From NCBI RefSeq assembly GCF_900589395.1, contig NZ_UUIS01000096.1, positions 1-64,000 of the forward strand: a stretch of 64,000 nt of DNA. The letters run 5' to 3'. Made by a program: the position numbers and the translations under genes. The stretch is from Pseudomonas viridiflava (GTDB taxonomy: Bacteria > Pseudomonadota > Gammaproteobacteria > Pseudomonadales > Pseudomonadaceae). Positions 52,220-61,463 of this stretch are shown one piece after another. The stretch's first letter is position 1. The number at the start of each line of letters is the position of its first letter. The notes under the pieces are model-generated. The model searched no databases, was not told the DNA's origin, and saw only the letters and a program-made list of their open reading frames with translations.

Positions 52220-52810
52220 TTAGCGCTCCGTGGTCTTGCGGATTTCTTTTTCGTCCATCCACTCGGCCAGACCGCTTTCGACGTCGATCAGTTGCAGGGT
52301 GAATTTGTAGAAGACGTCCTTGTAGTCGCTGCTGCGCTTGACGATCGAGCTGATCGACCCTTCAAGGCGGTATTTGGCAGCGACCATGTTGCCGGTCTTG
52401 GCCACGGTGGACTGCTTGTACAGGCCGCTCTGGTTCTGCAGCTTGAGCTGGTCGACCTGGCTTTGCATCTGGTTGTTGTCGCTGGAGAAGCGTGCGGTGC
52501 CGCTCTTCATCAGCTGGGTCTTGATCGAGTTGGTGATTTCGCGGGTATCGATGTACTCGCTGGTCTTGTTCTTCACGTCATAGACCTGGACCACCGGGCG
52601 CCCTTGCAGGATGCCGGACTGGGCCAGCGAGCGGGTCATGCTCTCGGCGATCATCTGCAGGTCGGTGGAGCCGAACTCGTTGGTGACGGTCTCGACGGCC
52701 TTGGTGTCGCCGTAGCTGATGTTCTTGCTGCCCAGGGTCGGGGAGTTGTTGGCACAGCCGGTGGCCAGCACGGCAACGGCGGCGATGGAGCAAAGACGGA
52801 TGAACGACAT
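52220..52810 (-). CDS. lpoB: LpoB-like penicillin-binding-protein activator lipoprotein
   Basis: The 196-residue lipoprotein has lipobox LATGC (Cys near residue 20) and the LpoB/COG3417 body: PVVQVYDVKNKTSEYIDTRE, MVAAKYRLEGSISSIVKRSS, YKFTLQLIDVESGLAEWMDE. E. coli LpoB activates PBP1B from the outer membrane; YcfL lies next to lpoB there as it does here. The long Pro-rich linker of E. coli LpoB is absent. The ATG at 52,810 is preceded by GAGAG; a frame to 52,852 overlaps the ycfL end. Confidence 0.82.
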   Translation of the reverse strand: MSFIRLCSIAAVAVLATGCANNSPTLGSKNISYGDTKAVETVTNEFGSTDLQMIAESMTRSLAQSGILQGRPVVQVYDVKNKTSEYIDTREITNSIKTQLMKSGTARFSSDNNQMQSQVDQLKLQNQSGLYKQSTVAKTGNMVAAKYRLEGSISSIVKRSSDYKDVFYKFTLQLIDVESGLAEWMDEKEIRKTTER

Positions 52811-52848
52811 GTCGGGTCTCTCTTGAACTGAACGAAAAGGCAGGCGTA

Positions 52849-53220
52849 TCAAGGCGTGTTGACTTCGATGCGGAAGTCAGTGGCGCGCGGTACCGGTGCG
52901 ATGCCCGGCAGCACGGTGCTTTGCGAGCCATACAGGCTCAGCGGCTTCCAGCTCTCTTCATCGGCCACCGGGAAGCCGTCATTGCCCAGCCAGGCAAAGC
53001 GGTAGTACAGGGTTCGGTTGCGGCTGCTGGTGTTGGTCAACTGCGCCTTGACGGTCAGGAAGCCGTTTTCACGGGCGACGCGAATGGCGCCCACTTCAAT
53101 GTTCTTGAAGTCACCCATGGGGACGATCTTGCTGGCGGCACTGCCAGGGGCCGGTGGCGGCGGGGTGGCACAGCCGGCGAGCAGGGCCAGTGCCAGCGCG
53201 CCGAGAATCTTGATACGCAT
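52849..53220 (-). CDS. ycfL: YcfL family (DUF1425) lipoprotein
   Basis: The 123-residue protein has a lipoprotein signal with LLAGC (Cys16), followed by a Pro-rich linker and a small beta-rich domain (VGAIRVARENGFLTVKAQLT, RTLYYRFAWLGNDGFPVADE, TDFRIEVNTP). This is DUF1425/YcfL, an outer-membrane lipoprotein of unknown function linked to lpoB. GGAGCTTCAC precedes the ATG. Confidence 0.87.
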   Translation of the reverse strand: MRIKILGALALALLAGCATPPPPAPGSAASKIVPMGDFKNIEVGAIRVARENGFLTVKAQLTNTSSRNRTLYYRFAWLGNDGFPVADEESWKPLSLYGSQSTVLPGIAPVPRATDFRIEVNTP

Positions 53221-53238
53221 GTGAAGCTCCTTGAAAGA

Positions 53239-54636
53239 TTACTTGGCGACAGCGGTCGCGATGGCCTGCGTGGCCGCTGACGGCACCACCTGAGCGATCC
53301 GGCCGTCGGCAAAGACCTGGTTGCCCACTGCACGCAGCGACACCACCTGGTAGGGCCGGTCGATCTTGACGTTCACCTGGGCACCGCCCAGGGTGTTGGG
53401 CAAGGTGACCTGATGCTGACCTTGTGGCAGGCGCAGTCGCGCCACCAGGGTGTTGTCCGGCAGGGTACGCCAGGTGCGTGTATCGGCGCCTTCAGTGACG
53501 GCCGAGGCCAGGCCGACGGCCAGGCCCGCCAGCGGGTTGACGTCGTTGAGCTGCTTCTGGGCCACGCCCCGGGTGATGGCGCGCACGGTGGTGCGCACGA
53601 TGATGCCTGGCATGTCGTCACGCAGGGCGCGGCGCGACATGTCGGTGGTGCTGTTGAGCAGGGTCAGGTTCAGTGGCTTGCCGTTCAGGCTGACCTGGTT
53701 GAACGTCGGGGTGCTGGTGTCCTGGCGTACGACCGGGAACGACAGCGGGGTGATGACCAGGTTGCCGCTGATCGGCAGCGGCAGCGGAATGCGCACCGAG
53801 TCACGGGCGGGGGCAAAGCCGCTTTGCACGATCAGCAATACGTCGCTTTCGCCGGGCTTGGTGGCGTTGCCGTCGAGTTTTTTCAGGGCCTCTTCAAGCA
53901 GCGGCGTATGCGGGCGCAGCTCTGCGGCCTTGCGGTAGCCCGGTGCAGCCAGGCCTTTTTCGCCCAGTGCTTCGTAGACGAAGCCGGACAGGTAGTGGCT
54001 GAACGCGCTCTGGTAGCTGTTCTTCAGGCTGACCACCTCAGGGGCGTCCAGCGAGGCAACCGGGTAGCCCTTGAGGTCCTGGAACTCGGTCCTGACGCCT
54101 TGTTTCTCGGCTTCCTGCTCGCTCTTGAGGTATTCCTTGTCGCGCAGCTCGGCAATCACCGCTTCACGCTCGTGAGTCTTCTTGATCTCGGTGCGGGCAC
54201 CCTCGAAATCGTTGCGCGCCAGCAGGTTCAGGGCCATCTGCGTGGTGAGCATGACCTTTTCGTAGTCATAGCCTTCGTAGCGCCGCACCTTGTCGTTGAC
54301 CAGAAAGCTGCCGAACTGGGCCAGGTACTTGTCGGTGTCGAACTTGACCGACTCTTCCCATTTGTAGACAACCTGGTCGGCCGAGCGCCAGGCCGTCTGG
54401 CTGCCGTCCAGATCGCCACTGGCGCGCAGCAACTCACCTTTCTCGAAGTAGTAGAGCAGGTCCTTGTCGGCACTGGTGTTGTTCTTTTCCAGCGTGGCCA
54501 GGGCGCCGACGATATTGCCGGCAGTGAGCTGCTGGTTGGTTTCCTTGAGTTCGTTGTCGTAGCTGCGAAAGGCGGCGCAGCCGGCCAGTTGTACAGCCGT
54601 GATCAACGTAAGCGCGGTCAACGCACGAGAGGACAT
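53239..54636 (-). CDS. COG3014 family lipoprotein with TPR-like helical domain
   Basis: The 465-residue protein has lipobox QLAGC (Cys19) and a helical N-terminal half (LKETNQQLTAGNIVGALATL, LLYYFEKGELLRASGDLDGS). A beta-rich C-terminal part resembles COG3014 proteins (LPDNTLVARLRLPQGQHQVT). It opens the operon with ycfL, lpoB-like and CsgG-like genes, with 18 bases to ycfL. A sigma-70 promoter stands upstream. Outer-membrane cell-wall-synthesis support is inferred from neighbours. Confidence 0.85.
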   Translation of the reverse strand: MSSRALTALTLITAVQLAGCAAFRSYDNELKETNQQLTAGNIVGALATLEKNNTSADKDLLYYFEKGELLRASGDLDGSQTAWRSADQVVYKWEESVKFDTDKYLAQFGSFLVNDKVRRYEGYDYEKVMLTTQMALNLLARNDFEGARTEIKKTHEREAVIAELRDKEYLKSEQEAEKQGVRTEFQDLKGYPVASLDAPEVVSLKNSYQSAFSHYLSGFVYEALGEKGLAAPGYRKAAELRPHTPLLEEALKKLDGNATKPGESDVLLIVQSGFAPARDSVRIPLPLPISGNLVITPLSFPVVRQDTSTPTFNQVSLNGKPLNLTLLNSTTDMSRRALRDDMPGIIVRTTVRAITRGVAQKQLNDVNPLAGLAVGLASAVTEGADTRTWRTLPDNTLVARLRLPQGQHQVTLPNTLGGAQVNVKIDRPYQVVSLRAVGNQVFADGRIAQVVPSAATQAIATAVAK

Positions 54637-54771
54637 GCTTCTATTCCCTGAATTCGATGGCGAGGGCCATGGATGCCCGCAATGCCAGTCCAGTGGCCAG
54701 GCAGGGCGGGCTGCCTGATAAACGAGCGCACGGCGGTGGGAATTGGATCCCTGGAGAGCCGTGGGCGCGGA

Positions 54772-54799
54772 ATTATAAGCTCAGGGTCGGCGATGACAA
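54772..54799 (-). promoter_or_regulatory. Sigma-70 promoter of the COG3014-ycfL-lpoB operon
   Basis: On the minus strand TTGTCA (54,794-54,799) and a perfect TATAAT (54,772-54,777) are separated by 16 bases, about 135 bases before the first gene. The surrounding 315-bp gap (54,637-54,951) contains no gene; AT-rich sequence flanks the promoter upstream. Confidence 0.7.
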
Positions 54800-54951
54800 T
54801 GGATATTTAATTTTGTTCCCGGAGGTTCGTCACACTTTTGGCGGTAAAGATAACCTCTACCGGCGTCGCCGCAAGGAATTGATCGGTTGTGGAGGGGCCG
54901 GCCTTGAAACATGTTCAACACGCTGACACAGTTTTGGCCGTCCCCTGGTGC

Positions 54952-55623
54952 TCAGGCGGGGTCTTGCTCGTGGGTCAGCTCGATTACCCGGTCGACCAGC
55001 TTGTTGATGCCGGCAGCGGCCTCACTGATGGTTTGCGCCAGCATGTAGGCCGGGGTGCTTACCAGCTTGCGGGCGGTGTCTTCGACGATGTCCTCGACAG
55101 CGCAGTTCTGGTGGGCGCCGCCCATCTGCTCAATGGCCGCGGCGGTGTCCGCATCGTTACCAATGGTACAGACCACGCCGGGACCGTAGATCCTTGCCGC
55201 CAGGGCCGGGGTGATGCAGATCAGGCCGACCGGCTTGCCGGCACTGGCGAAGGCCTTGAGCACGGCCAGGACATCGGCCTGGACCTCACAGGCGGCACCT
55301 TCGAGGGCCAGGCTGGAAAGGTTCTTGGCCGAGCCGAAGCCGCCCGGGACGATCACCGCGTCGAAGTCGCCCGCCTGCGCCTGACGCACATCCTGGATGG
55401 CGCCACGGGCGATACGGGCTGACTCCACCAGTACATTGCGTGACTCGTCGGTGACCTGGCCGGTCAGGTGATTGACCACATGCAATTGCGCGATGTCGGG
55501 GGCGAAGCATTGCACGTCGATGCCGCGCTGGTTCAGGCGCAGCAGCGTCAGGACGCTTTCATGGATTTCGGCGCCGTCATAGACGCCACAGCCGGACAGG
55601 ATAACGGCCACTTTCTTGTGCAT
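54952..55623 (-). CDS. elbB: ElbB, DJ-1/PfpI-like isoprenoid-associated protein
   Basis: The 223-residue protein starts HKKVAVILSGCGVYDGAEIH and has the class I glutamine amidotransferase-like fold with the nucleophile-elbow Cys in VGLICITPALAARIYG and the DAVIVPGGFGSAKNLS segment. ElbB (ElbB/GATase1) was linked to isoprenoid production and has glyoxalase activity in E. coli. The ATG at 55,623 gives the family length; the frame to 55,716 is an extension. It lies downstream of dedA on the same strand. Confidence 0.9.
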   Translation of the reverse strand: MHKKVAVILSGCGVYDGAEIHESVLTLLRLNQRGIDVQCFAPDIAQLHVVNHLTGQVTDESRNVLVESARIARGAIQDVRQAQAGDFDAVIVPGGFGSAKNLSSLALEGAACEVQADVLAVLKAFASAGKPVGLICITPALAARIYGPGVVCTIGNDADTAAAIEQMGGAHQNCAVEDIVEDTARKLVSTPAYMLAQTISEAAAGINKLVDRVIELTHEQDPA

Positions 55624-55709
55624 GTGAGGACTCTCCATCAGGGAACCGGTAACAGAACCGTAAACGCGTGAAAGAGAGATCGTATCAGTCGGCGGGCGTT
55701 CAATGCGCA

Positions 55710-55734
55710 CGGCCATGTCAGTCAGGCATGGCCG
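55710..55734 (-). terminator. Hairpin downstream of dedA
   Basis: An 8-bp perfect stem (CGGCCATG with its complement) with a 9-base loop lies 7 bases beyond the dedA stop on the minus strand. No U-run follows. Confidence 0.4.
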
Positions 55735-55740
55735 CAGGTT

Positions 55741-56376
55741 TCAGTCGTCTTTCTTGGCCAGGTCGAGCGGTGCGTCGTCGGTGTCGACAGCGGCAGTGGC
55801 TGCCTTGAGCTTTTCTTCACGGGCGATGCGGGCGTTCTTGAGGCGCCGGCGTAACCACAGGCCCAGGCCGAGCAGCAGCAGGCCACCCAGGACCCACAGC
55901 TCATACTTCTTGATATTGCCCAGCAGGCCTTCCATCACCGCACCGAAGTGATAGGCCGCCGAGGCCAGTGCGATGGCCCAGACCGCCGCGCCAATGCCGT
56001 TGAGCAGCAGGTAGCGGGCAGGCGGGTAGCCTGACAGGCCGATGGCGACCGGCATGACGGTGCGCAGGCCGTAGACGAAACGGAAGCTCAGCACCCACAG
56101 GTCAGGGTGCTTGCGCACCAGGCGCAACGCCTTGTCGCCCATAGCCTGCCAGCGCGGCTTGCGTGCGAGCAGCTTGCGCCCGTGCCGGCGACCCATGAAA
56201 TACCACAACTGATCGCCGGCGTAGCTGCCGCAGAAGGCGACGACCATGACGGTGTTGAGGTCCATGTAGCTGCGAGACGCCAGGAATCCGGCAAGAACCA
56301 GAATGGTTTCGCCTTCGAAAAAGGTGCCTATGAAAAGGGCAAGGTAGCCGTAATCATTAAGAAAATTCTGGAGCAT
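55741..56376 (-). CDS. DedA-family membrane protein
   Basis: The 211-residue integral membrane protein shows FIGTFFEGETILVLAGFLAS, YAGDQLWYFMGRRHGRKLLA and RFVYGLRTVMPVAIGLSGYP, the conserved DedA/SNARE-associated core with its acidic and Arg residues. Members flip undecaprenyl phosphate or other lipids and maintain proton-motive force. The C-terminal tail is charged (LRRRLKNARIAREEKLKAAT). It is divergent from hemB, with 230 bases between. Confidence 0.9.
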   Translation of the reverse strand: MLQNFLNDYGYLALFIGTFFEGETILVLAGFLASRSYMDLNTVMVVAFCGSYAGDQLWYFMGRRHGRKLLARKPRWQAMGDKALRLVRKHPDLWVLSFRFVYGLRTVMPVAIGLSGYPPARYLLLNGIGAAVWAIALASAAYHFGAVMEGLLGNIKKYELWVLGGLLLLGLGLWLRRRLKNARIAREEKLKAATAAVDTDDAPLDLAKKDD

Positions 56377-56606
56377 TGTCTGGATGCTGGCGAAATGAGC
56401 ACGCAGCCTAACCCGGTCACGACAAACTGGAAAGCACCCAGCGGTGTCTCGACGTTAAAGAATGTAACAAGCACACTGGCCCTTGAAGTGCCAGGGTCCT
56501 GTTGCGGCCTTGGGTCGCACGCCGCACTTAAAGTGTCACACATTGGTCATAATGGCGGCTTATAACTGTCGCGCTTGCCCGCGTATGCGGGCTCAGGAGT
56601 CTTGCC

Positions 56607-57617
56607 GTGAGTTTTACCCCCGCCAACCGCCTGTTTCCCCTCACTCGCCTGCGTCGTAATCGTCGCGACGATTTTTCCCGTCGTCTGGTGCGCGAAAACG
56701 TGCTGACGGTCGACGACCTGATTTTGCCGGTCTTCGTGCTCGATGGCGAAAACCGCCGCGAGCCGGTGGCGTCGATGCCGGGTGTCGAGCGCCTGTCGGT
56801 GGACCTGCTGCTCAAGGAAGCCGAGCAGTGGGTGCAACTGGGCATTCCGGCCCTGGCCCTGTTCCCGGTGACCCCGGTCGAAAAGAAATCCCTGGATGGC
56901 GCCGAGGCCTGGAACCCGGACGGTATCGCCCAGCGCGCCACCCGCGCCCTGCGTGACCGTTTTCCGGAGCTGGGCGTCATTACCGATGTGGCCCTGGACC
57001 CGTTCACCACTCATGGTCAGGACGGCATCCTCGATGAAGAGGGCTACGTGCAGAACGACATTACCGTCGATGCGCTGGTCAGGCAGGCGCTGTCCCATGC
57101 CGCGGCCGGTGCCCAGGTCGTGGCGCCGTCGGACATGATGGACGGCCGCATCCAGGCCATCCGTGAGGCGCTGGAGCTGGCCGGGCATGTCAATGTCCGG
57201 ATCATGGCCTATTCGGCCAAGTACGCCAGTGCCTATTACGGTCCGTTCCGCGACGCGGTCGGCTCGGCCCTGAACCTGGGCAAGGCCAACAAGGCGTCCT
57301 ACCAGATGGACCCGGCCAACAGCCACGAAGCGCTGCATGAAGTGGCGGCCGACCTGGCCGAAGGCGCCGACATGGTGATGGTCAAGCCGGGCATGCCGTA
57401 TCTGGACATCCTTTACCGGGTCAAGGACGAGTTCAAGGTCCCGACTTTCGTTTATCAGGTCAGCGGCGAATACGCGATGCACATGGCCGCCATCGAGAAT
57501 GGCTGGCTGAGCGAGGGGGTGATTCTCGAGTCGCTCACCGCGTTCAAACGCGCCGGTGCCGACGGCATCCTGACTTACTTTGCCGTTCGCGCCGCTCAAC
57601 TGTTAAAAGGGCAATAA
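56607..57617 (+). CDS. hemB: Delta-aminolevulinic acid dehydratase (porphobilinogen synthase)
   Basis: The 336-residue enzyme condenses two ALA molecules into porphobilinogen. The catalytic lysines are in MAYSAKYASAYYGPFRDA and MVKPGMPYLDIL. The metal region is DVALDPFTTHGQDGILDEEG, with Asp in place of the zinc-type cysteines, so it is the magnesium-dependent Pseudomonas type. Length and start are canonical, and AGGAG precedes the ATG. The other tetrapyrrole genes hemCDXY lie 12 kb away. Confidence 0.97.
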   Translation: MSFTPANRLFPLTRLRRNRRDDFSRRLVRENVLTVDDLILPVFVLDGENRREPVASMPGVERLSVDLLLKEAEQWVQLGIPALALFPVTPVEKKSLDGAEAWNPDGIAQRATRALRDRFPELGVITDVALDPFTTHGQDGILDEEGYVQNDITVDALVRQALSHAAAGAQVVAPSDMMDGRIQAIREALELAGHVNVRIMAYSAKYASAYYGPFRDAVGSALNLGKANKASYQMDPANSHEALHEVAADLAEGADMVMVKPGMPYLDILYRVKDEFKVPTFVYQVSGEYAMHMAAIENGWLSEGVILESLTAFKRAGADGILTYFAVRAAQLLKGQ

Positions 57618-57636
57618 CCTCCTCACAGGAACATTC

Positions 57637-59892
57637 ATGAATACCGAAGGACTCACCCAAGCCACTGTAGAAGTCGATGTTCAGGAGGCTGCAACCGTGG
57701 TTGAGCCTGAAATCAAGCCGACCGAGCCTGTCGAGGCACCGGTTGTCGAGGCTTCGCTCGACGATGTACCGACGCCTGATGCGCCGGTCGTTGCCGCCCC
57801 GCCTGTGGTCGTGCCGAACCTGGACGACAGCAGCCTTTATATCCACCGCGAGCTGGCGCAGTTGCAGTTCAATATTCGCGTGCTGGAACAGGCGCTGGAT
57901 GAGTCCTACCCGTTGCTGGAACGGCTGAAGTTCCTGCTGATCTTTTCCAGCAACCTCGATGAATTTTTCGAGATCCGCGTGGCGGGCCTCAAGAAGCAGA
58001 TCAATTTTGCCCGTGAACAGGCCGGCGCCGATGGCCTGCAGCCGCATCAGGCGCTGAGCCGTATCAGCGACCTGGTGCACGGCCATGTCGATCATCAGTA
58101 CGCGATCCTCAACGACATCCTGTTGCCGGAGCTGGAAAAGCACCAGGTGCGCTTCATCCGGCGTCGTTACTGGACCGTGAAGCTCAAGACCTGGGTGCGC
58201 CGCTATTTCCGTGACGAGATCGCGCCGATCATCACTCCGATCGGCCTGGACCCGACCCACCCGTTCCCGTTGCTGGTCAACAAGAGCCTGAACTTCATCG
58301 TCGAACTCGAAGGCGTCGATGCCTTCGGCCGCGACTCGGGCCTGGCGATCATCCCGGCACCGCGCCTGCTGCCGCGGGTCATCAAGGTGCCTGAAGACGT
58401 CGGTGGGCCTGGCGACAACTTCGTGTTCCTGTCATCGATGATCCACGCGCATGCCGACGACTTGTTCCAGGGCATGAAGGTCAAGGGCTGCTACCAGTTC
58501 CGTCTGACCCGCAACGCCGACCTGGCGCTGGACTCCGAAGACGTCGAGGACCTGGCCCGCGCCTTGCGCGGCGAGCTGTTCTCGCGTCGCTACGGGGATG
58601 CGGTGCGGCTGGAGGTGGCCGACACTTGTCCCAAACAGCTGTCGGATTACCTGCTCAAGCAGTTCAGCCTGAACGAGTCGGAGCTGTACCGGGTCAATGG
58701 GCCGGTCAACCTGACGCGCCTGTTCAGTATCACCGGTCTGGACAGCCACCCCGAGCTGCAATACCCGCCGTTCACCCCGGCGATTCCCAAGCTGCTGCAG
58801 AACAGCGACAACCTGTTCAGCGTGATCCGCAAGCAGGACATCCTGCTGCTGCACCCTTTCGAGTCGTTCACCCCGGTGGTCGACCTGATGCGCCAGGCTG
58901 CCAAGGACCCGCATGTCCTGGCGGTGCGCCAGACCCTATACCGCAGCGGGGCCAACTCCGAAATCGTCGACGCGCTGGTGGATGCGGCGCGCAACGGCAA
59001 GGAAGTCACGGTGGTCATCGAGTTGCGCGCGCGCTTCGACGAAGAGTCCAACCTGCTGCTGGCCAGTCGCCTGCAAGCGGCCGGCGCCGTGGTCATCTAT
59101 GGCGTGGTCGGTTTCAAGACCCACTCCAAGATGATGCTGATCCTGCGTCGTGAGGCCGGGGAAATCGTGCGTTATGCGCATATGGGCACGGGTAACTACC
59201 ACGCCGGCAACGCCCGCCTGTACACCGACTACAGCATGCTGACCGCCGACGACGCCTTGTGCGAAGACGTCGGCAAGCTGTTCAGCCAGTTGATCGGCAT
59301 GGGCAAGACGCTGCGCATGAAAAAGCTGCTGCATGCGCCGTTCACCCTCAAGAAAGGCATCCTCGACATGATCGCCCGCGAGGCCCAGGCCGCCAGTGAA
59401 GGCAAGCCTGCGCACATCATGGCCAAGTTCAACTCGCTGACCGACCCCAAGGTCATCCGCGCGCTGTACAAGGCCAGCCAGTCAGGGGTCAGGATCGATC
59501 TGGTGGTGCGCGGCATGTGCTGCCTGCGACCAGGGATTGCCGGGGTGTCGCATAACATCCAGGTGCGCTCGATCATCGGCCGTTTCCTGGAGCACACCCG
59601 GGTCTATTACTTCCTCAATGGCGGTGACGAGCAGTTGTTCCTGTCCAGTGCCGACTGGATGGAGCGCAACCTCGACAAGCGTGTCGAGACCTGCTTCCCG
59701 GTGGAAGGCAAGAAGCTGTTGCTGCGGGTCAAGAAGGAACTGGAGCTTTACCTGAGCGATAACACCCACAGCTGGCTGCTGCAGCCAGACGGGCGCTATG
59801 TGCGCAGCACCCCGACCGGCAACCAGAACGCCCGCAGTGCCCAGGCGACCCTGCTGGAGCGCCTGAGCAATCCGGTGATCAGCGTGAACTGA
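57637..59892 (+). CDS. ppk: Polyphosphate kinase 1
   Basis: The 751-residue enzyme makes polyphosphate from ATP. The PPK1 core shows YIHRELAQLQFNIRVLEQAL, FSSNLDEFFEIRVAGLKKQI, the autophosphorylated His in VVGFKTHSKMMLILRR and THMGTGNYHAGNARLY-type segment (here AHMGTGNYHAGNARLYTDYS). The N-terminus has about 60 extra Glu/Pro/Val-rich residues, which also occur in other Pseudomonas PPKs. It follows hemB by 19 bases and overlaps the convergent ppx gene by 14 bases. Confidence 0.96.
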   Translation: MNTEGLTQATVEVDVQEAATVVEPEIKPTEPVEAPVVEASLDDVPTPDAPVVAAPPVVVPNLDDSSLYIHRELAQLQFNIRVLEQALDESYPLLERLKFLLIFSSNLDEFFEIRVAGLKKQINFAREQAGADGLQPHQALSRISDLVHGHVDHQYAILNDILLPELEKHQVRFIRRRYWTVKLKTWVRRYFRDEIAPIITPIGLDPTHPFPLLVNKSLNFIVELEGVDAFGRDSGLAIIPAPRLLPRVIKVPEDVGGPGDNFVFLSSMIHAHADDLFQGMKVKGCYQFRLTRNADLALDSEDVEDLARALRGELFSRRYGDAVRLEVADTCPKQLSDYLLKQFSLNESELYRVNGPVNLTRLFSITGLDSHPELQYPPFTPAIPKLLQNSDNLFSVIRKQDILLLHPFESFTPVVDLMRQAAKDPHVLAVRQTLYRSGANSEIVDALVDAARNGKEVTVVIELRARFDEESNLLLASRLQAAGAVVIYGVVGFKTHSKMMLILRREAGEIVRYAHMGTGNYHAGNARLYTDYSMLTADDALCEDVGKLFSQLIGMGKTLRMKKLLHAPFTLKKGILDMIAREAQAASEGKPAHIMAKFNSLTDPKVIRALYKASQSGVRIDLVVRGMCCLRPGIAGVSHNIQVRSIIGRFLEHTRVYYFLNGGDEQLFLSSADWMERNLDKRVETCFPVEGKKLLLRVKKELELYLSDNTHSWLLQPDGRYVRSTPTGNQNARSAQATLLERLSNPVISVN

Positions 59893-61381
59893 AGACGATG
59901 CCGACCCGGGTCAGCCACTCCGCTTCCAGCGCGAAGTCGGCCTGGGTCAGCTGATTGTTCTCCAGCCAGCCGGCAGGGAACTGTGCGTCGAGGTTCGGAC
60001 CGTCGGCGCGCAGGACCACCTGCGGCATTTCCTGGGTGCCACGAATGTGGTGGAACAGGATCGCGAAGCGCAGCAGCACGCACAGGCGGATCAGCTTGAT
60101 GCCCTCGTCGCCGAACTCGGCAAACCGGTCCTTGGGAATGTTGCGGCGATGGCCGCGCACCAGCAATGCCAGCTTCTGCTGGTCCTCGCGTGAAAATCCG
60201 GCCAGGTCGGAGTGCTCGATCAGGTAAGCGCCGTGCTTGTGGTAGTGGTAGTGGGCAATGTCCAGGCCCACTTCGTGCACCTTGGCGGCCCAGCTCAGCA
60301 GCTCGGCATAGTTCTCATCCTGCAGGTCCCAGGCCTCGGCCACCTGCTCCAGGGCGTGCAGCGCCTTGCGCTCGACCCGCCCGGCCTGCTCCAGGTCGAC
60401 GTGATAGCGGTCCATCAGCGACTTGAGCGTGCGCTCGCGCACATCTTCATGGTGATGGCGGCCCAGCAGGTCATAGAGCACGCCTTCACGCAGCGCGCCT
60501 TCGCAATGGTCCATGCGCTGCAGTTCCAGGGCGTCGAAGATGGCCTCCAGAATCGCCAGGCCCGCCGGGAAGATTGCCAGGCGGTCGGGCTTGATGCCGT
60601 CGAAGTCGATCTTCTCGATGTCGCCCAGCTTGAACAGGCGGCGCTTGAGCCAGGCCAGGCCTTCGGCATTGACCTCGCCGGAGCCATGGCCGTTGGCCTT
60701 GAGCACCGTACCAATGGCGCGGATGGTGCCGGACGAACCGATGGCCTCATCCCACTTCAGGCGGTGCAGGGCATGTTCGATGCTCATCAGCTCAAGGCGG
60801 GCGGCCGTGTAGGCCTGGGCGTAGCGCGCAGGGGTGATCTTGCCGTCGCGGAAATAACGCTGGGTGAAACTGACGCACCCCATCTGCAGGCTTTCACGCA
60901 GCAGCGGTTCGAAGCGCTGACCGATGATGAACTCGGTGCTGCCACCGCCGATATCGGCCACCAGGCGCTTGCCGGGAGTGTCGGCCAGGGTATGCGACAC
61001 GCCCAGGTAGATCAGGCGCGCTTCTTCACGGCCCGAGATCACCTCCACGTCATGACCCAGGATGGCCTCGGCGCGGTGGATGAACTCATTGCGGTTGCGT
61101 GCTTCACGCAGGGCATTGGTGCCCACGATGCGTACGGCGCCCAGCGGCAGGCCGTTGATCAATTGGGCGAAGCGCTTGAGGCAGTCCAGGCCGCGCTGCA
61201 TGGACTCCTCGGTAAGCTGGCGCTCTTCGGTGATGCCGGCCGCCAGCTGAACCTTTTCGCCCAGCCGCTCAAGAATACGGATTTCACCCTCATTGGCCTT
61301 GGCAACCACCATGTGAAAGCTGTTCGAGCCCAGGTCGATGGCGGCGATCAGGGAGAAATTCTTGATTTTGGTATGAGGCAT
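59879..61381 (-). CDS. ppx: Exopolyphosphatase
   Basis: The 500-residue protein removes terminal phosphates from polyphosphate. It begins with the ASKHA phosphate-binding loop LIAAIDLGSNSFHMVVA. DIGGGSTEFIIG and GSSGTIRAIG are the other loops, and a C-terminal HD-like helical domain contains LLSWAAKVHEVGLDIAHYHY. The ATG at 61,381 gives the expected length; an upstream extension to 61,486 overlaps the ABC gene. It is convergent with ppk and overlaps it by 14 bases. Confidence 0.96.
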   Translation of the reverse strand: MPHTKIKNFSLIAAIDLGSNSFHMVVAKANEGEIRILERLGEKVQLAAGITEERQLTEESMQRGLDCLKRFAQLINGLPLGAVRIVGTNALREARNRNEFIHRAEAILGHDVEVISGREEARLIYLGVSHTLADTPGKRLVADIGGGSTEFIIGQRFEPLLRESLQMGCVSFTQRYFRDGKITPARYAQAYTAARLELMSIEHALHRLKWDEAIGSSGTIRAIGTVLKANGHGSGEVNAEGLAWLKRRLFKLGDIEKIDFDGIKPDRLAIFPAGLAILEAIFDALELQRMDHCEGALREGVLYDLLGRHHHEDVRERTLKSLMDRYHVDLEQAGRVERKALHALEQVAEAWDLQDENYAELLSWAAKVHEVGLDIAHYHYHKHGAYLIEHSDLAGFSREDQQKLALLVRGHRRNIPKDRFAEFGDEGIKLIRLCVLLRFAILFHHIRGTQEMPQVVLRADGPNLDAQFPAGWLENNQLTQADFALEAEWLTRVGIVFSSR

Positions 61382-61463
61382 GATCAGATGAGTCTCGGTC
61401 AGTGACCGCGCCATCGTGCCACGATCCATGCCTGTAGCCAACGCGAAGCTGCTGGCACCGCCA

